Part shown: positions 9,536 through 21,630 of the stretch, one piece after another
Position numbering within the stretch: position 1 is the first letter of the stretch
Layout of the letters: the number at the start of each line of letters is the position of its first letter
Source of the DNA: Bagarius yarrelli
Taxonomy: Eukaryota > Chordata > Actinopteri > Siluriformes > Sisoridae
Length of the DNA stretch: 64,000 bases
NCBI GenBank assembly: GCA_005784505.1
Contig: VCAZ01000102.1
Location: forward strand, 1,502,481 to 1,566,480
Direction: 5' to 3'
Position numbers and translations under genes: made by a program
The notes under the pieces: model-generated
What the model saw: only the letters and a program-made list of their open reading frames with translations
Databases searched by the model: none
What the model was told of the DNA's origin: nothing

Positions 9536-12500
9536 CTGTGGGGGGGGAAAAAAAATAAAAATTTTTTTTAAATTACTGCTTTTAAATAAATAAGCATGTA
9601 AAACTACTGCAATTACAAGTTACCTTCAGGTTTCCTTTCGTTGTAAAAGCTCTACCACAGATGGTACAAGCAAAGGGTTTCTCGCCAGTGTGTGTACGTT
9701 CATGAATCTGCAGTGCACTAGCCGAGGAAAAGACCTTGCCACACGCGTTACACAGGTGCTGCTTAGCAGAACGGCGAGGAGCACTTGAGCTGGGCGGCGG
9801 AGTGCCTGTTGCCTGCGATGGCTGTAAACCATGCTGAATATTGGCACCAACTGGATTCTCTGAAGGTATTTGCATTTCCAACTTAACCAGGCTTGGGGGC
9901 ACCCTCAGGAATGGCATATGTCCAGCAGCTGTAAAGCAAAAATACTTCTTTAACAAAGTGATTCACTTTTTTTATTTATTGCATGTATTTTTTTTTTTTA
10001 AATTGCATTAAATAAAAGTTGCAGAACATCTACTTACAATAGTCTCCATTGGTGAATGGCAGACCAGGCTCTTCTTTGATGACTTTTGTACTAAAACTGG
10101 AAGTCAAATCCAGGGCTCCATTTGTTTCACTAAACTCCTGCGTTCCATCGGCTTCTGCCCTGGCAGGTCCTCCGTTCAAATCTTCTGGGTTTACAGATTC
10201 TGGAGATTTTGCCTGTACATTTTCCATCTGTCTGTCAATTGGAGACGAAGAGTGAAACGAAGCAGAATCCGATATCACTGGACTGCGGCCATTCTTGTAT
10301 TCCAGCTCACCAGCTGTGGACGGTGACTCTTTGGGCCCACTGTCACTCTCTGATGCAGTGCTGCTCTGTCGCTGCAAGTTTAGGGCAGATGTGAGGCTTT
10401 TCATATGGTTCTCTAAAGCCGCGATTCCAGTAAACATGGTAGCTGAGCCGTTGAATGACTGATCCGCCTTGGCAGCGTGCACGGGAGTGGGCTCAGAACT
10501 GTTTGGATTCTCTTGATTGTCAAAATCCAAATCTTGTTCCTCCATGCTTTCCTCAAGCCCACTTTCGTCAATGTTCTTATCAGCCAAACTCGAATCAATC
10601 ATTTCAGGGCCCTCATATTGATTCTCAGGCAATGGCGTGTTGGGAATTTGGCCACCCATGTGCATTCGAATATGCTGTTGCAGCACAACAGCATTTGTAA
10701 ACTTTTTTTGGCAAATTGGGCAGGAGTGTTGCATTTTAAGAGGAGTGTTTGACCTGTGGACACCATAGTGGGCCTTGAGGTTGCCCTTAGTAGAAAAGGC
10801 TCTCCCGCATATCTTGCACTTGTAGGGTCGCTCACCAGTGTGTGTGCGGTAATGCATCTTAAGGGAACTTTGACAGCTCAGGATTCTGTGGCAGATCAGG
10901 CATTCGTTCGGGTCATTGGTCCTCTTCTCAAGGCCATCTACCATTTGCTGAAGCTTGGCCGTGCCAGACCCATTCTCACCTAAGGCACTGTTACCATTTA
11001 TTTGATGCAGGCCTCCTAGTGCATCAGGGGAGTCTTTGCTCTGGTCCATGCCTTCATTATTGAACATACCTGATGAAATGGATGCACCATCACTGCCAGA
11101 TGAGGAGGGTCTTTGTGTGTAGAGTTCTCCAGTCACTGGGACATCAAAGGACGGCTTATACCCCTGAAGCACTGATGAGTGGATACCTGTGGCTGGGAGG
11201 CCAAGCACTGGTTTGCTGTCTACAATATTGGATTCCTCAAGGGGCACAGACATGCCGTAGGGAATGCCGTTGTTTGTAGGAACGTTATCTAGATGCTCTG
11301 GTACAGGGTGTGGATTCATTTTAATGTGTGGGTACTTTTCTTTGTGCCTCTGAAAATGCACCTTAAGGTTGCCTTTCGTTGTGAAACGGTTTCCACAAAT
11401 GTTACATTTAAACGGTCTTTCACCAGTGTGTGAGCGTAGATGAATCTGCAAAGCACTGTCATTTCCGAAGGTCTTTCCACAGAACTTGCATTTATGCTTA
11501 TACATCTGCTCACCGCCGACATTTTTTAATTCTGTTGTTATGCTATGCATCTTGTTTTTGACTTTTTTGGATGGGTCTAGATTTGCAGTAAGGTTGGTGA
11601 ATGGGCTCTGGAATGCCATAACGGCTGGTGATTGAGGAAGTAAAGCTGGAAGTCTGTTGGTTAAATCCGGGAGCCCTTTGATTGTATCAGCCTTCAGGGA
11701 AATAGGGCCAACACTACCAGCCTGTGATGTGGGAATGCCATCAGACTGGGTTAATTTGCCTTGTTTGAGAGTTTCCAAAGACAAACTCTGTGTGCCTGTT
11801 CGTTTTCCGATTAGAGCGGCGGCAGCTGAGAGCTGCTGAGAAAGATGTGCACCAAGAGCCTTTAGTGGATCCACGGTGGCGCCCATCGCAGACTGGATGT
11901 TCTGAGGAGTCATCATTGCTACTTGAATACGAATCTGTTCAGTCAGCTGAATCTGCTGCAGTTGCTGTTGCTGAAGACTAACAAGTTGCTCGAGGATTAT
12001 GGGTATTGCATGAACAGCATCTTGTGAGGATGGTGAGGGACACTTCTGGGTCGTCGAACTAGCCGAATGCTGTGTAACAGCTACTCTGGTAGCAGGCATG
12101 GCTTCAAGAGTAACATTAGAGTCTTGAAGTTTGGAAGAATTTATGTAGCCAACATCAAGGCTGTTGGACATATCGTCCAGGGATTGTTTCGAGTCAATGT
12201 CACCGTTTAGGTTTAACGCATCCTCAGTAGTTTCTGCCGACTCAAAGCTGTGCTTTGACTGAGAATTACTGCTAGACCGTCCATCGCTGTGGTCACTTTG
12301 AAATTCAGGAGAGCGTTGGGAGAACTCGAGCTGCATTTCACCCTCCTCCCCGTCCTTCATAATGACTACCTGTTGACTTTTAGTGCAGTTTTTCTCATGT
12401 TCGAGAAACTCCATTTCATCAAAGAACTCGGCACAGCATTTTTCACAGACTTTCGTTTCCTCCATTCGGCACCTCTTGATTTCATTTCCGTCCCCCGTTT

Positions 12501-12539
12501 GGACATCTTGTAGAACCCCTGCAGGAAAAAAATAAACAG

Positions 12540-12570
<31 letters not shown>

Positions 12571-12944
12571 GTTTAAAAATGAATATGGGTAAAAAAATAA
12601 AGCATTTACCATAAATAGACGAAGATTCAGGGCTATATTAATAATAATAATGATAATAATAATGATAATAAGTAGCATTTTAAGACAACCATTTAACATC
12701 AAAATACTTTGATTACATCACAAGGTTCAGAGAACTCTATGTTTAGATTCAAAATACCATATCTTTAATTTTATATATTATATACTGTTTTTAAAGCAAC
12801 TCAGATCTGTATAAGGCACCTTTCTATGGTAAGCAGGCTCAGCCACAAACTTTTTCTTTTAATTAAACACAGTTAACTTGTAAATATTTTTAGATCATTT
12901 ACCATTTTTAACCTTTATATATTTATATATATATACTATATATA

Positions 12945-12975
<31 letters not shown>

Positions 12976-14582
12976 GATATAGGCTAAACTTATTTCCCAT
13001 AGTTTTTTAGTCAGTTTGTGCCCGAAGTTTGCATTTGCATGAAAAAAGGAAAACCCATTAACATTCCAGCACCAAAAAATAAAAAGATGGTTTATGCCTC
13101 CAGCATCCGTATTTATGTCATAAAAAAACAGATACCACACAAGGTGATGTGTTACAAAGGAGTCAGAAATACGACGGCCATGTTTAAGAACCCACGTTAG
13201 GAACTGATAAGTTGGGAAAGAAGCACGTCATTGATAAAAGTTCCAAATTTTAATCGTCTTTATTGATAAATTATATTAGCGTACAAAATGGACGTGTCAG
13301 ATATTATGTATCGTCTGTATAACTAAATATTTAAGGAATTAAGAAAAAATGCTTAAAAATTAATATCGTTCATGCCAAACAACGTAATCTGTTAGCAGGT
13401 AAGTTTAAAGATTAAAAAAAAGATACAAAACTCGCCACAAGGGGGCGCGCTGGACAATATTAAGCCTTTTTTTTAGATTACATTTATTCAAAATGAAACA
13501 ATATTGCAAACGTTACAAAACTTTCCGATGTGTTTAGAGATGAATTATGATTATAAATAGATTTAATCGAAGTTTTAAAAAAAAAATACAACTTTGAGGT
13601 CATATTTTGGTAGTCAGTGTCAGAGTCAGTTTAAAGACGCATGTAAAGGGGTCAACCTGGCCAGAGATCATGCAGTGGTGCTACAGTTTACATACAAGAA
13701 CAGCTATTGACCCCCACCTCCACAAATACTCTCTCGCCCCCATCCCCCAATCTCCATATGAAGCTTAAAGAAACTCATGCATTTTAACTGAGGTGGGGGG
13801 TTTATTGCTTTTGTGACCAGTTTGTTCCTGGAATCAAGTTTCGTCCAAAAAAAAAAAAATGTTGATTGCCTTTGTTTTAAAAATCACCACACTTTTAGTT
13901 TAATTTTAACAAAAAAAAAAAAAACAACAACTACCAAGCATCTCATTACAGTATAATAATAATAATAATAATAATAATGATGCCTGGAGTGTTTAATAGA
14001 CTCGAACTTTCTTTTTATTGAGCATCATCGCACAGCCTCAATATAATAATAATTTGAAAAAGTTTTTGTTTTTAATTTATTCCAAACTTTTGATTAACAG
14101 TAATATAATAAAATTACTCGAGGAACATTTTATGCACAGAACGACCAAAACTGCAACTATCACATACCATATTAGCTAATAAGTAGTTTAATATAAAACG
14201 TTTACATTTGTAATACCAAAAGTTTAAAGCGCCAAAAACAGGACACGATGTATAAAACGGTTCATTCAACAATAAGAAATTTTGTATAAACTATAAAAGT
14301 AAAAAAAAACCAAAACAATAATAATTAATAAGAATAATAACCCGCCATTTGTTGGCTATTAATAAATTAAAATAATTCCTGATAATTACCACCCAAGTGA
14401 GAATCATGTGCGCAATAAATTAATAAACATTAAGAACAGGCTACAAACTTGATTAAAAATAATAAATAAATAAAATCAAACATATATATATATTTTTTTT
14501 TATCAATTCTTACCATTTCTGATGAATTGGGCTCTTCCGAGTTGATGTGCTTCTGCGGTTGGACTGTTTGCGGTCGCGACAT
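9110..14582 (-). CDS. sall4: sall4: spalt-like transcription factor 4, four coding exons
   Basis: Coding exons are 14514-14582, 10038-12518, 9624-9928 and 9110-9535, joined by GT-AG introns. The product is a nuclear C2H2 zinc-finger transcription factor of the spalt family (known roles: pluripotency, limb/fin and germ-cell development; repression through NuRD). Visible domains, with approximate residues: a C2HC finger 48-68; a glutamine-rich oligomerisation stretch 205-223; finger pair 363-415; finger triplet 562-643; and a C-terminal pair 909-958 split by intron 3. The extra finger pair that SALL1 and SALL3 carry before the last cluster is absent, as in SALL4. The C-terminus (WNNSARRGQ, VWNQYAAAFSNGLAMKANEISVIQ) is typical of the family. 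The length of about 1093 residues compares with 1053 in human. Adjacency to zfp64 matches human synteny. Oddity: exon 1 ends in phase 0, but exon 2 needs one leading base, so the model is one base short. Confidence 0.95.
9624..9928 (-). CDS. sall4: sall4 coding exon 3
   Basis: The acceptor is TTTACAG (G at 9929) and the donor is AAG-GTAACT at 9623. With the T left by exon 2 the split codon is TCT (Ser). The exon then reads AGHMPFLRVPPSLVKLEMQ and onward, includes the proline/serine stretch and APRRSAKQH, and encodes the first C-terminal finger and most of the second ([15 protein letters not shown]). It ends in phase 0. The intron before it is 109 bases and the one after it 88 bases. In mammals this finger pair (ZFC4) binds AT-rich DNA. 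Confidence 0.95.
10038..12518 (-). CDS. sall4: sall4 coding exon 2 (large central exon)
   Basis: The acceptor is TTCCTGCAG with G at 12519, preceded by an 18-base T run and more pyrimidines. The donor is GTAAGT at 10037. The 2481-base exon opens with two bases completing a split codon and ends with one base of the next (phase 1). It encodes the C2HC finger CEKCCAEFF...EHEKNC (12385-12447), the LQQQQLQQIQLTEQIRIQV oligomerisation helix, five C2H2 fingers with TGERP linkers, and an ALDLTSSF...KEEPG segment before the junction. The open frame continues into the intron for one lysine codon and then stops, so the GTAAGT donor fixes the boundary. Spalt genes typically carry most of their coding sequence in one such exon. 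Confidence 0.96.
12519..14513 (-). other. sall4: sall4 intron 1
   Basis: This is a 1995-base intron with donor GTAAGA and acceptor TGCAG. It is AT-rich, with a (TA)n tract at about 12930-12975, (ATA/AAT) trinucleotides near 13955-13980 and 12640-12670, and scattered A runs. A somewhat more complex stretch at 13600-13840 has no recognisable coding or repeat content. The tail before exon 2 is almost pure pyrimidine on the minus strand. Confidence 0.8.
14514..14582 (-). CDS. sall4: sall4 coding exon 1 (start codon, N-terminal motif)
   Basis: The ATG at 14582-14580 has G at -3. Translation gives MSRPQTVQPQKHINSEEPNSSEM, followed by donor GTAAGA at 14513. Spalt proteins normally start MSRRKQ..PQH, the peptide that recruits NuRD through RBBP4/7. 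Here MSR and PQ.HINSEE are in frame, but the bases for R-K-Q (14572-14564) lie one frame off, between an apparent extra C near 14572-14573 and an apparent missing A near 14559-14560. The exon is 69 bases (phase 0), whereas exon 2 requires phase 1 as in other SALL genes. Either the assembly has small indels here or the motif has really diverged. The exon identity is well supported by MSR, HINSEE and its position. Confidence 0.75.
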
Positions 14583-14878
14583 GGCAGCAGGCTATACCAC
14601 CATCCGGGCCAAAGAGTAACACGCTTTACTTCTTCTCCTTAGTAAATTCTGCAGGTCGGCCGAAATTAGACCTTCAAGTAGAAATGCGCATGTCAAAGTA
14701 ATTATTATTATCAATAATGCATTGCGATTTATCATGGTGCCCTGACAGCTGATTGGCTCTAGTCCAAGTGCTTGCAGATTATTCAAATAGGCTTCATTGA
14801 TGAGGAAAGCAGAACGCGATAAGAAGGCGGGAGTAGAACGGAAAGAACCAATCAGAGCAAAGGGGGGTGTGTTCGGAA

Positions 14879-14900
<22 letters not shown>
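14583..14900 (-). promoter_or_regulatory. sall4: sall4 5' UTR and proximal promoter region
   Basis: The region upstream of the sall4 ATG has no TATA box where one would be expected. It has promoter-type motifs: a CCAAT box read on the minus strand (ATTGG at 14752-14756), a second CCAAT at 14848-14852 on the plus strand, and a GC box (GGCGGG, 14826-14831). An octamer-like ATTCAAAT lies near 14780. A three-codon upstream ORF (ATG at 14603-14601, stop at 14594-14592) sits 9 bases before the main start. A (GA)n tract follows at 14883-14920. The transcription start cannot be placed from sequence alone; somewhere in 14600-14740 is likely. Confidence 0.45.

Positions 14901-14920
<20 letters not shown>
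14883..14920 (+). repeat. (GA)n microsatellite upstream of sall4
   Basis: A run of about 18 GA units with one interruption, some 300 bases upstream of the sall4 start. GA/CT tracts near promoters can be nucleosome-depleted, but no role is shown. Confidence 0.9.
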
Positions 14921-15724
14921 GGTGCAGGGATGGGCATATCAGAAAGATCATACTTTATCATTACAAGAAATGTGTCATATTATCCACTCAAAAGCAATAT
15001 AATATTGTAGATAAATTATAATTAATTAATTATAAATAAAAAGATAAATTAAATGAACAGTTTAAATATGAATGTATGTAAATGACAGGACCTGCAGATT
15101 CATATTTGTAGCACACTTACAGATTTATAGAGTTATAACACTTAATAAATTTGTTAAAAGATGAAATATTCGACCCGGATCCTTAAAATTGTAACAATGC
15201 ATGCACTCTTCCTTCACATCTCTCTCTCTCTCTTTTATCGATCTATCTCTTTCATATAAAAATATTTAGGTGTATGTTTTTTTGAAGGAAAAATCGACTA
15301 AATCATTTCGAAATGATCTTGTTTTAAGTGACGAGTTTGTTTTTACAGTCTCGAGTCAAATCTTTGTCGTCTTACAGTCCAAGTCAAATCGCGGCGTGCG
15401 TCATCATCCTTCCATTTAAATATGAAAATCAAAGTTGAAGCTGTTGTCATAACTACAAAAAGGTAAGTCAAAATTGGAGGTTTTTTCGCATGGGATATCA
15501 CATTCCGAGAAACATTACAGTCATAATTTATATAGTATCAGGAACAGGTAACCTTACACAGCTTAAGGGAGTTCAAATAATCGACGAGCGACGCATTGAT
15601 CATCACAGTATTCTTATCACATGTCTCAACAAGATCAAATATGGAGGCTTAAATGTTTAGTTCATAGTACTCCATATCAAAGACAAAGACAACGATGGAC
15701 TTCGGCCAAAATCTTCATGACTAC

Positions 15725-15766
<42 letters not shown>

Positions 15767-15950
15767 GAGATAGTTTTAAATTCTAAATATAAAAAATATA
15801 ACCCTACCAAAAAAAAACTGATCCTTGACAAACTCCTATGTGACGTGTTACAGCAAATGGTTCTTAGTCTGTCGCTATTTAAATCAACTTCTGTTTTAGA
15901 ATGGACAGGGATTTTAATCCTGGAACCCCCGCTCACGTTTGCATAATGCC

Positions 15951-15985
<35 letters not shown>

Positions 15986-16348
15986 TAAGTGCTTAGGGAG
16001 TGAGAAGGAATTTACTGCCTTTGCTCAATAGACGGCCCAGCCATTACCAATACATCTCTCTCTGTCAATTGTTTATGTCTTACACTATCACAAAGTAGAT
16101 TGATGGCCCTAAAGTCTATTGAGATAGGAAGTAAGAAGGAGCCCTTCCACCATCTGGTGAAGGCAAAAAATAAATCTGATACAGATCTTTGTGTTGCCTT
16201 GTTAACAGGAATCGGTGTGTTTATTTCTTAAGATATGTGACCTGGTAGTTTGAAATGATGAAATAAAAAGATGGCGTTCGCTATAAATATAAATAAATAT
16301 AGACAACATTTGTCATATATGTTTCAGGTTTTTCATGTTTATTCATGT
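14921..16348. other. Intergenic upstream of sall4, simple repeats
   Basis: No gene. It holds (CT)n at about 15220-15232, (TA)n at 15728-15761, (GA)n at 15954-15982, and complex sequence at 15290-15660 that may include regulatory DNA but has no recognised element. Confidence 0.5.
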
Positions 16349-16490
16349 AACATTTACAGCATTTGGGAGACGCCCAACTCAGAAAATTGGGGGTTAAGGG
16401 CCTTGCTCAAGGACCCAGCAGTGGTAATGTGATGGTGCCACAATCTTCGTGGTTAGCAGTCCAACACCATAACCACTAAGCTACTATGTC
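16349..16490 (-). mobile_element. SINE family 1 copy
   Basis: It shows AACATTTACAGCATTTGGGAGACGCCC, GGGTTAAGGGCCTTGCTCAAGG and CCAACACCATAACCACTAAG in the family order. It is internally shortened. Confidence 0.65.
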
Positions 16491-18654
16491 TGTAAAACTA
16501 AATTAGCGTAGAGGATTATAATATTTTACTTTACATTAAAATGCTGCAATTTTTAATTGAGCCAATTTTATTTACATTTTCATCTTCTGCCGTTTTTCTT
16601 TTCTTCCTTCTTTTTATGCCATTAATTTGTCATGAACTGCTTGAACAGATGTTTCCTGTACACATGGACAATAAACTCTTAAATCCTGAATATATATTGC
16701 ACGGAAATAACTCCCACCTGTAAACCGCTACCAAAAGTCATGTGATCAGCTGGCATTAAGCAAAAAAAATAAATTATTGATTATATATATTATTAATATA
16801 TGACTTTTATTTTGTTGTTATGGTTTACTGACTATCCCAATTATGGACCTTTACATAACTATAAAAAAAATCTAGCAGTCATTTGCTACTTCAGAAATAA
16901 CATATATATTAAAAATTAGTTATGAAAATGTCTCAGCGCAGAAGGACATAGAACAGCAAACATCTATCACGTCCAGACTGAAGGTTGGAATAAGAAAGAA
17001 CGCAGTCTAGACAGTTTATGGCCGTCAATTACAACCTGCGCTTTGATTGCGCTTAGGCTAAACAATTCTCACAGTTTGAGTAATAAACCCAAAGTGGTGG
17101 TCGAAAAAAAAAAAAAGGTTTTATCTCCTCGCTCGTCCTCTTTTAGAATGGACAGATGCTTTCTTTTACATTTTTGTTTCCCAGAAAGGAGTGGTTTTAA
17201 ATCCAGAGAACGATATTATCTCTGTCCTTTCTCACAAGCTTAACAACACTTGTAGCAAACAATATGAAAAAAAAATTTCTAGTTGCACTCGTTTAATTGA
17301 ATTCTTTTTTTCTTTTCATGCAAACATAAAAAAAAAAAAAAAATTGTTCATTTTACCTGGAATATCTCCAAAATTGCTCACTGTTTAACAAATCAGAAAT
17401 ATTCTTCTGAAATATTCGCTCGTTTTAGCTCGAAAACGATTTAACAAATAAGTGGAAGGTTTTGTAAAAGTGCAAATAAAATAAACTGCTTAGTTTAGGG
17501 GTCTGTAATTGTTTAAAGATCGAAATTATACACCAGAACTGATTTTATACCAGCAAAATAATCATAATAATAATCTGATTTGGATTAAAAAATCATCTTA
17601 ATGTCTTAATATATTGTTCAATCTGGTGATCAAAAGACCAAATTAACGATAAAACTTCCTGTTATCTTTAAATTTCTACCACATCCTGTTTTTAATGTTT
17701 ATTTAAAGCAATTAAATAACCACAGCCTTTATTTTAGAAGTTCAATTCGTTTAAGAAAGGATTTTTTCCCCCAGATAGTTTCTTTCTTTTTTTTCCTTTT
17801 TTTCTTTCTTGTCTTTTATTTTACCAGGGTCCTAAAAGGTTATGACTAATAGCAACTGGACAATAACGGTTCGACACTTGGAGTGCACTTGTAAATTGAA
17901 CATGTGTTCCTGGAGTCGGTGTAAAACATGAAAGGCGAAGAGCAATCCGAAAGACCGCTGGGATTTTTCACATCGACATGTCAGCCTGGATTCTTTCAGC
18001 GTTCTGGCATAGTTTTTACTCGATCACATTGTATTCGACAACAAGCGATGGATTCTACACACACACATACGGTTGATCTAAATGACTATACATACAGTAG
18101 CAATATCTAATGTCATATTAAATAACATTATAGGAAAAATGTAAAGATGTGTTAAGCCAATGATCTCTCTTTGTTTTAGTACGACAACAAGTTTGTTATC
18201 AGAACTCAGCACTTAGCATGACGCAAAAAAAATCTTGAATCTTGAACCAGAGAGATTTCATTCGAATTAGGATGTAAACACGGTTCAGTGTCTTCTGCAT
18301 TAGCAAATCGTCCAGTGGCATTCCAGCCTGTCATCAAGGCCATGCCAAAGAGGAAGCTAACCCAGCGCTAGTCGCTCGTTCATAGGGCTCACCTGATTAC
18401 AATGGATCAGAAGGTTTCGAATCAAATTACTTCATCGGCTCGTCTTGATCTTTTGTCAGTGCTTTGAAGAATGGCATTAAAATGATTTAATTATCTATCG
18501 AAAGTATAGAAACAACACGAATCGATCCGAACGAATGGGTTGTCCGATATTTCAGCCGTAACCTGTGTGTGTGCGACTGAACGCATCTGTGTCTACTGGA
18601 ATCCTGTTCTTTTTAATAGTTTTTAAAACATCCTGGTCTTATACATATATATGT
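16491..18654. other. Intergenic, no gene recognised
   Basis: AT-rich with homopolymer runs (17102-17116, 17327-17344). Positions 17900-18080 and 18240-18450 are more complex. No exon with plausible splice sites and family features was found. Confidence 0.5.
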
Positions 18655-19085
18655 AATGTAGGCAAAAGTATTGGGACACCTGTCCATCACATACATACAG
18701 TATGTGTGCCATTTTGCCTATAAAAACCTTCACACTTGTGAAAAAAAAGTTTTTTACTAGATTTTGTTAGAGGCTTTAAGGTCTGGGGTCGGGGGGGGGG
18801 GTAGTCTGTGTTTCAAGTTATCCCAAAGGTGTTCAGTGGGGTTGAATCCGAGTCAGGGATCTGTGTAGGACACTCGAGTTCTTCCACTCCCTCCAGAACA
18901 CAGTATATCTTAATGAAGCTCGGGGGCTTTGTGCACAGGGACGTTGTCATACTGGAACAGTGTTTGGTTTCAGTAAATAATATAATGCCGTAAAATTCTA
19001 GAAAAGTATGTGCGTTCAACTTTGTGGCAACAGTTTGGGGATGATATACTTCTGTTGTTGTACCAAAAACTTTTATACTTACAGT
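18655..19085 (-). mobile_element. Internally deleted Tc1/mariner element
   Basis: The left end CAAAAGTATTGGGACACCTG is the well-known terminus of a fish Tc1 group. Internal stretches CCCAAAGGTGTTCAGTGGGG, GTGCACAGGGACGTTGTCAT and ACTTTGTGGCAACAGTTTGG match its reverse-strand transposase region. Most of the transposase is missing, so it is nonautonomous. Confidence 0.7.
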
Positions 19086-19251
19086 GTAGCTGTATACAGA
19101 CTGTTTAATAAGCTGGCTATTAGCAAGGGCATTACGATATGATACATATCAATTTATTTTAACTGTTTTCTGACACATTTTGTACACACACTTTATGTAG
19201 TGTACTTGATCCTGTGTTGTCTTTTTTTAGCACAGTAAGTTTCTTACCCTA

Positions 19252-19418
19252 AATTTACATTTACATTTAAACAGAGCGACTTACATTTATCTCTTTTACA
19301 AATCTGAGCAATTAGGGGTTAAGGGCCTTGCTCAGGGGCCCACAGTGGTGTCGTGGTGGTGCTGGGAAGCGAACCTTGGTCTATCTGGTATCAGTCCAAC
19401 ACCTTAACCTCTTCCCCT
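19252..19418 (-). mobile_element. SINE family 1 copy
   Basis: It shows AAATTTACATTTACATTT, AGAGCGACTTACATTTATC, GGGTTAAGGGCCTTGCTCAG and CCAACACCTTAACC. The very end of the tRNA-like head is missing. Confidence 0.65.
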
Positions 19419-20969
19419 AATTACAATTAGAATTCTAAGTACATAAAGTTGCTTTAAAAAGGCACACCTAAATGTTTTTAACAATAATTCCGTATTTATA
19501 TTCTTTAGATTTATGCTGTTGTTTACTGTATCTGTTTCTAACCTCTGCAAAATATGCCACTGTTTATTATAGCTAATATACAGTTTCCCTATTCTCTTAT
19601 ATAGACTGTTGATTCATTTATATATTGATCTTTATAAAAGCACTTACGGTAATAATAAAAAGCCTTCCTACTTTGTATGATTGTTTATTTAATTCGAAAT
19701 ACTCTGTACTGCACCAGCTGGTTATGAAAGAAATGACAATAAAAGCTGGTCTTAACCGGACCAGACAACAGCTTTGTAAGATGTCGAACCCGTCACCGCC
19801 ACTGATACTTAATTAACAGCGCTGCTTTGTTTGACTTTGAAATTAATGTCTGGTCATCGTGTCGGCTGCCAGACGCAGGGAATTATTATCAAAGACAAAG
19901 TGTAAAATGACTAACGGCTCAAAAAAACACCCCAAAAATGTGTCCGTTGTACATAAAGATAATTGATTGATTATTCAATGAATTATTATTATAATTGAAC
20001 TAATTTCAAATCGTATTTAAACTTAACTTGAACTTTTATTTATAGTATTTATATATGAAGTTATACATAAAGTTAAGTGGGTTCTGATGTAAGTCATATT
20101 TGATAAGAAAGTGTTGTGTTTGTATGTAATATGTGTATTGCACTTGTCAAAATTGGGATACATTAAAATAATTCTCGTTGAATAAAGAGTGAGCGAGAGA
20201 GAGTAGATAACACAGAGAGAGGGTGGACAGAGATAACGAAAGATAGAACTAGAGAAAGAGAGAGATGTATGTAACACACTACCTGTGTTATATACACACC
20301 TTTACACAAATCATCAACTTCTTTTTGTCTACTTGAGTTTTTTCAGCTATTTTCTAGTTGCCAGCATCGAGGCTATTTTCACCTGTTTTTTGGATCGAAC
20401 CCTGGACTTTCTTGTCTAATATTAATTTTAACAAAAGCTACCAACGTCTACCAACAACTGTGGGAAATGATCTAAAGTTGAACATTACACATTCTCTGAA
20501 TACTACCAATGGAATCACAGAGAGATTCGACTTCAACTTTATACTATATTATGCAAATATACACTCATGACTATATACCAGTTATACACAAACTGACGAT
20601 AAGTGTAGCACACACACGTGTGTGTCTGTTGAAAGCGAGCTGAATCAGTTAAACAAATTAAAGGACATGGGATAGAAAGTGAGGCGGAACATTGGAAAGA
20701 TTTGAATTTATGATTTTGCAAATGTAGTGACTTTCTCTCTCACTTTCTCTCTAGCGTATAATAAAGACTTTTTTTTATTTGCACAAACATTATACACCAC
20801 ACACACTTTTCTTATATTTCCTTTATTAATTTGTCGCCATATTCAGATTTATTAGTTGTATTTCACTCAAGACTCAATCTCTGTTTTACTGTTCCTTTAA
20901 ATTTGACTGAAAGTAACTGGGTCAATTTTTTTTAAGTCAAGCCCGATAAAAAACTAATGTATAATTTCG
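19419..20969. other. Intergenic, no gene recognised
   Basis: AT-rich with short GA-rich tracts near 20190-20270. No coding sequence or element recognised. Confidence 0.5.
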
Positions 20970-21630
20970 ATAACTTTACTATCGAATATGTAGTCAAATT
21001 TCCTATGGTATATTCTGTATGGTTTTTTTGAAACTTACTACAAAGATTCTCACACATACAGTATGAGTACAGTACTATAATCATTATTGTAGTCATTAGT
21101 TAATTTTAATTTTACTATATTATACCGTATGTGTGAGATCTTCACAGACAAATCAAAAATCTGAACAAAAAAGTGGATCAATGCAACACACACCAAATTC
21201 CTAAAACGAAAAAAACCCCAAACCTGTTAATAAACCGTTCATTTTTTATTGCTTATTTTTGTTGTAAATCTTTGTTTAACTTTGTGGAATCGATATGGAC
21301 ATTTGCTGTTCATTAGAAATGGGATCTGGTCTGTCAACACTGGAACACACTGATCCCCATTAGTAAACCTGTTTTCTGCCTTTAGAACACTCGTTATAAT
21401 ATTACTGATCAGTTCACTACAGTTCTTTCTATATACGACTTAACATTACCCGGTGTAAATACTATAACTAACTAAATCCTTTGTCAATACTTAATATCAT
21501 CCAGTTTATCACAGTCTTCTAGTTTATTCTAGTAACTAGTAAAGTTTATCCATTCACTAAAATTAATACTATAGTACACTGCGATAAGATAGAGAGAGTT
21601 AATAGACTACACTGTACTACAATTTACTGT
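20970..21630 (+). repeat. Dispersed repeat DR1, copy A
   Basis: It shares long blocks with 27243-27930 and 51540-51975, among them ACCGTATGTGTGAGA, GAACACACTGATCCCC and ACTGATCAGTTCACTACAG. Its flanks are rich in CTATAGTA-type sequence. It has no coding capacity. It is likely a nonautonomous mobile element, but no known family is recognised. Confidence 0.65.

Noticed and set aside
10049..11981. Several plus-strand ORFs opposite sall4 exon 2
   Set aside because: They are antisense shadows of the sall4 coding exon with no independent features.
14592..14951. 119-codon minus ORF just upstream of sall4
   Set aside because: It runs through the (GA)n tract and the sall4 promoter/5' UTR and ends at the small upstream ORF stop; no family features.
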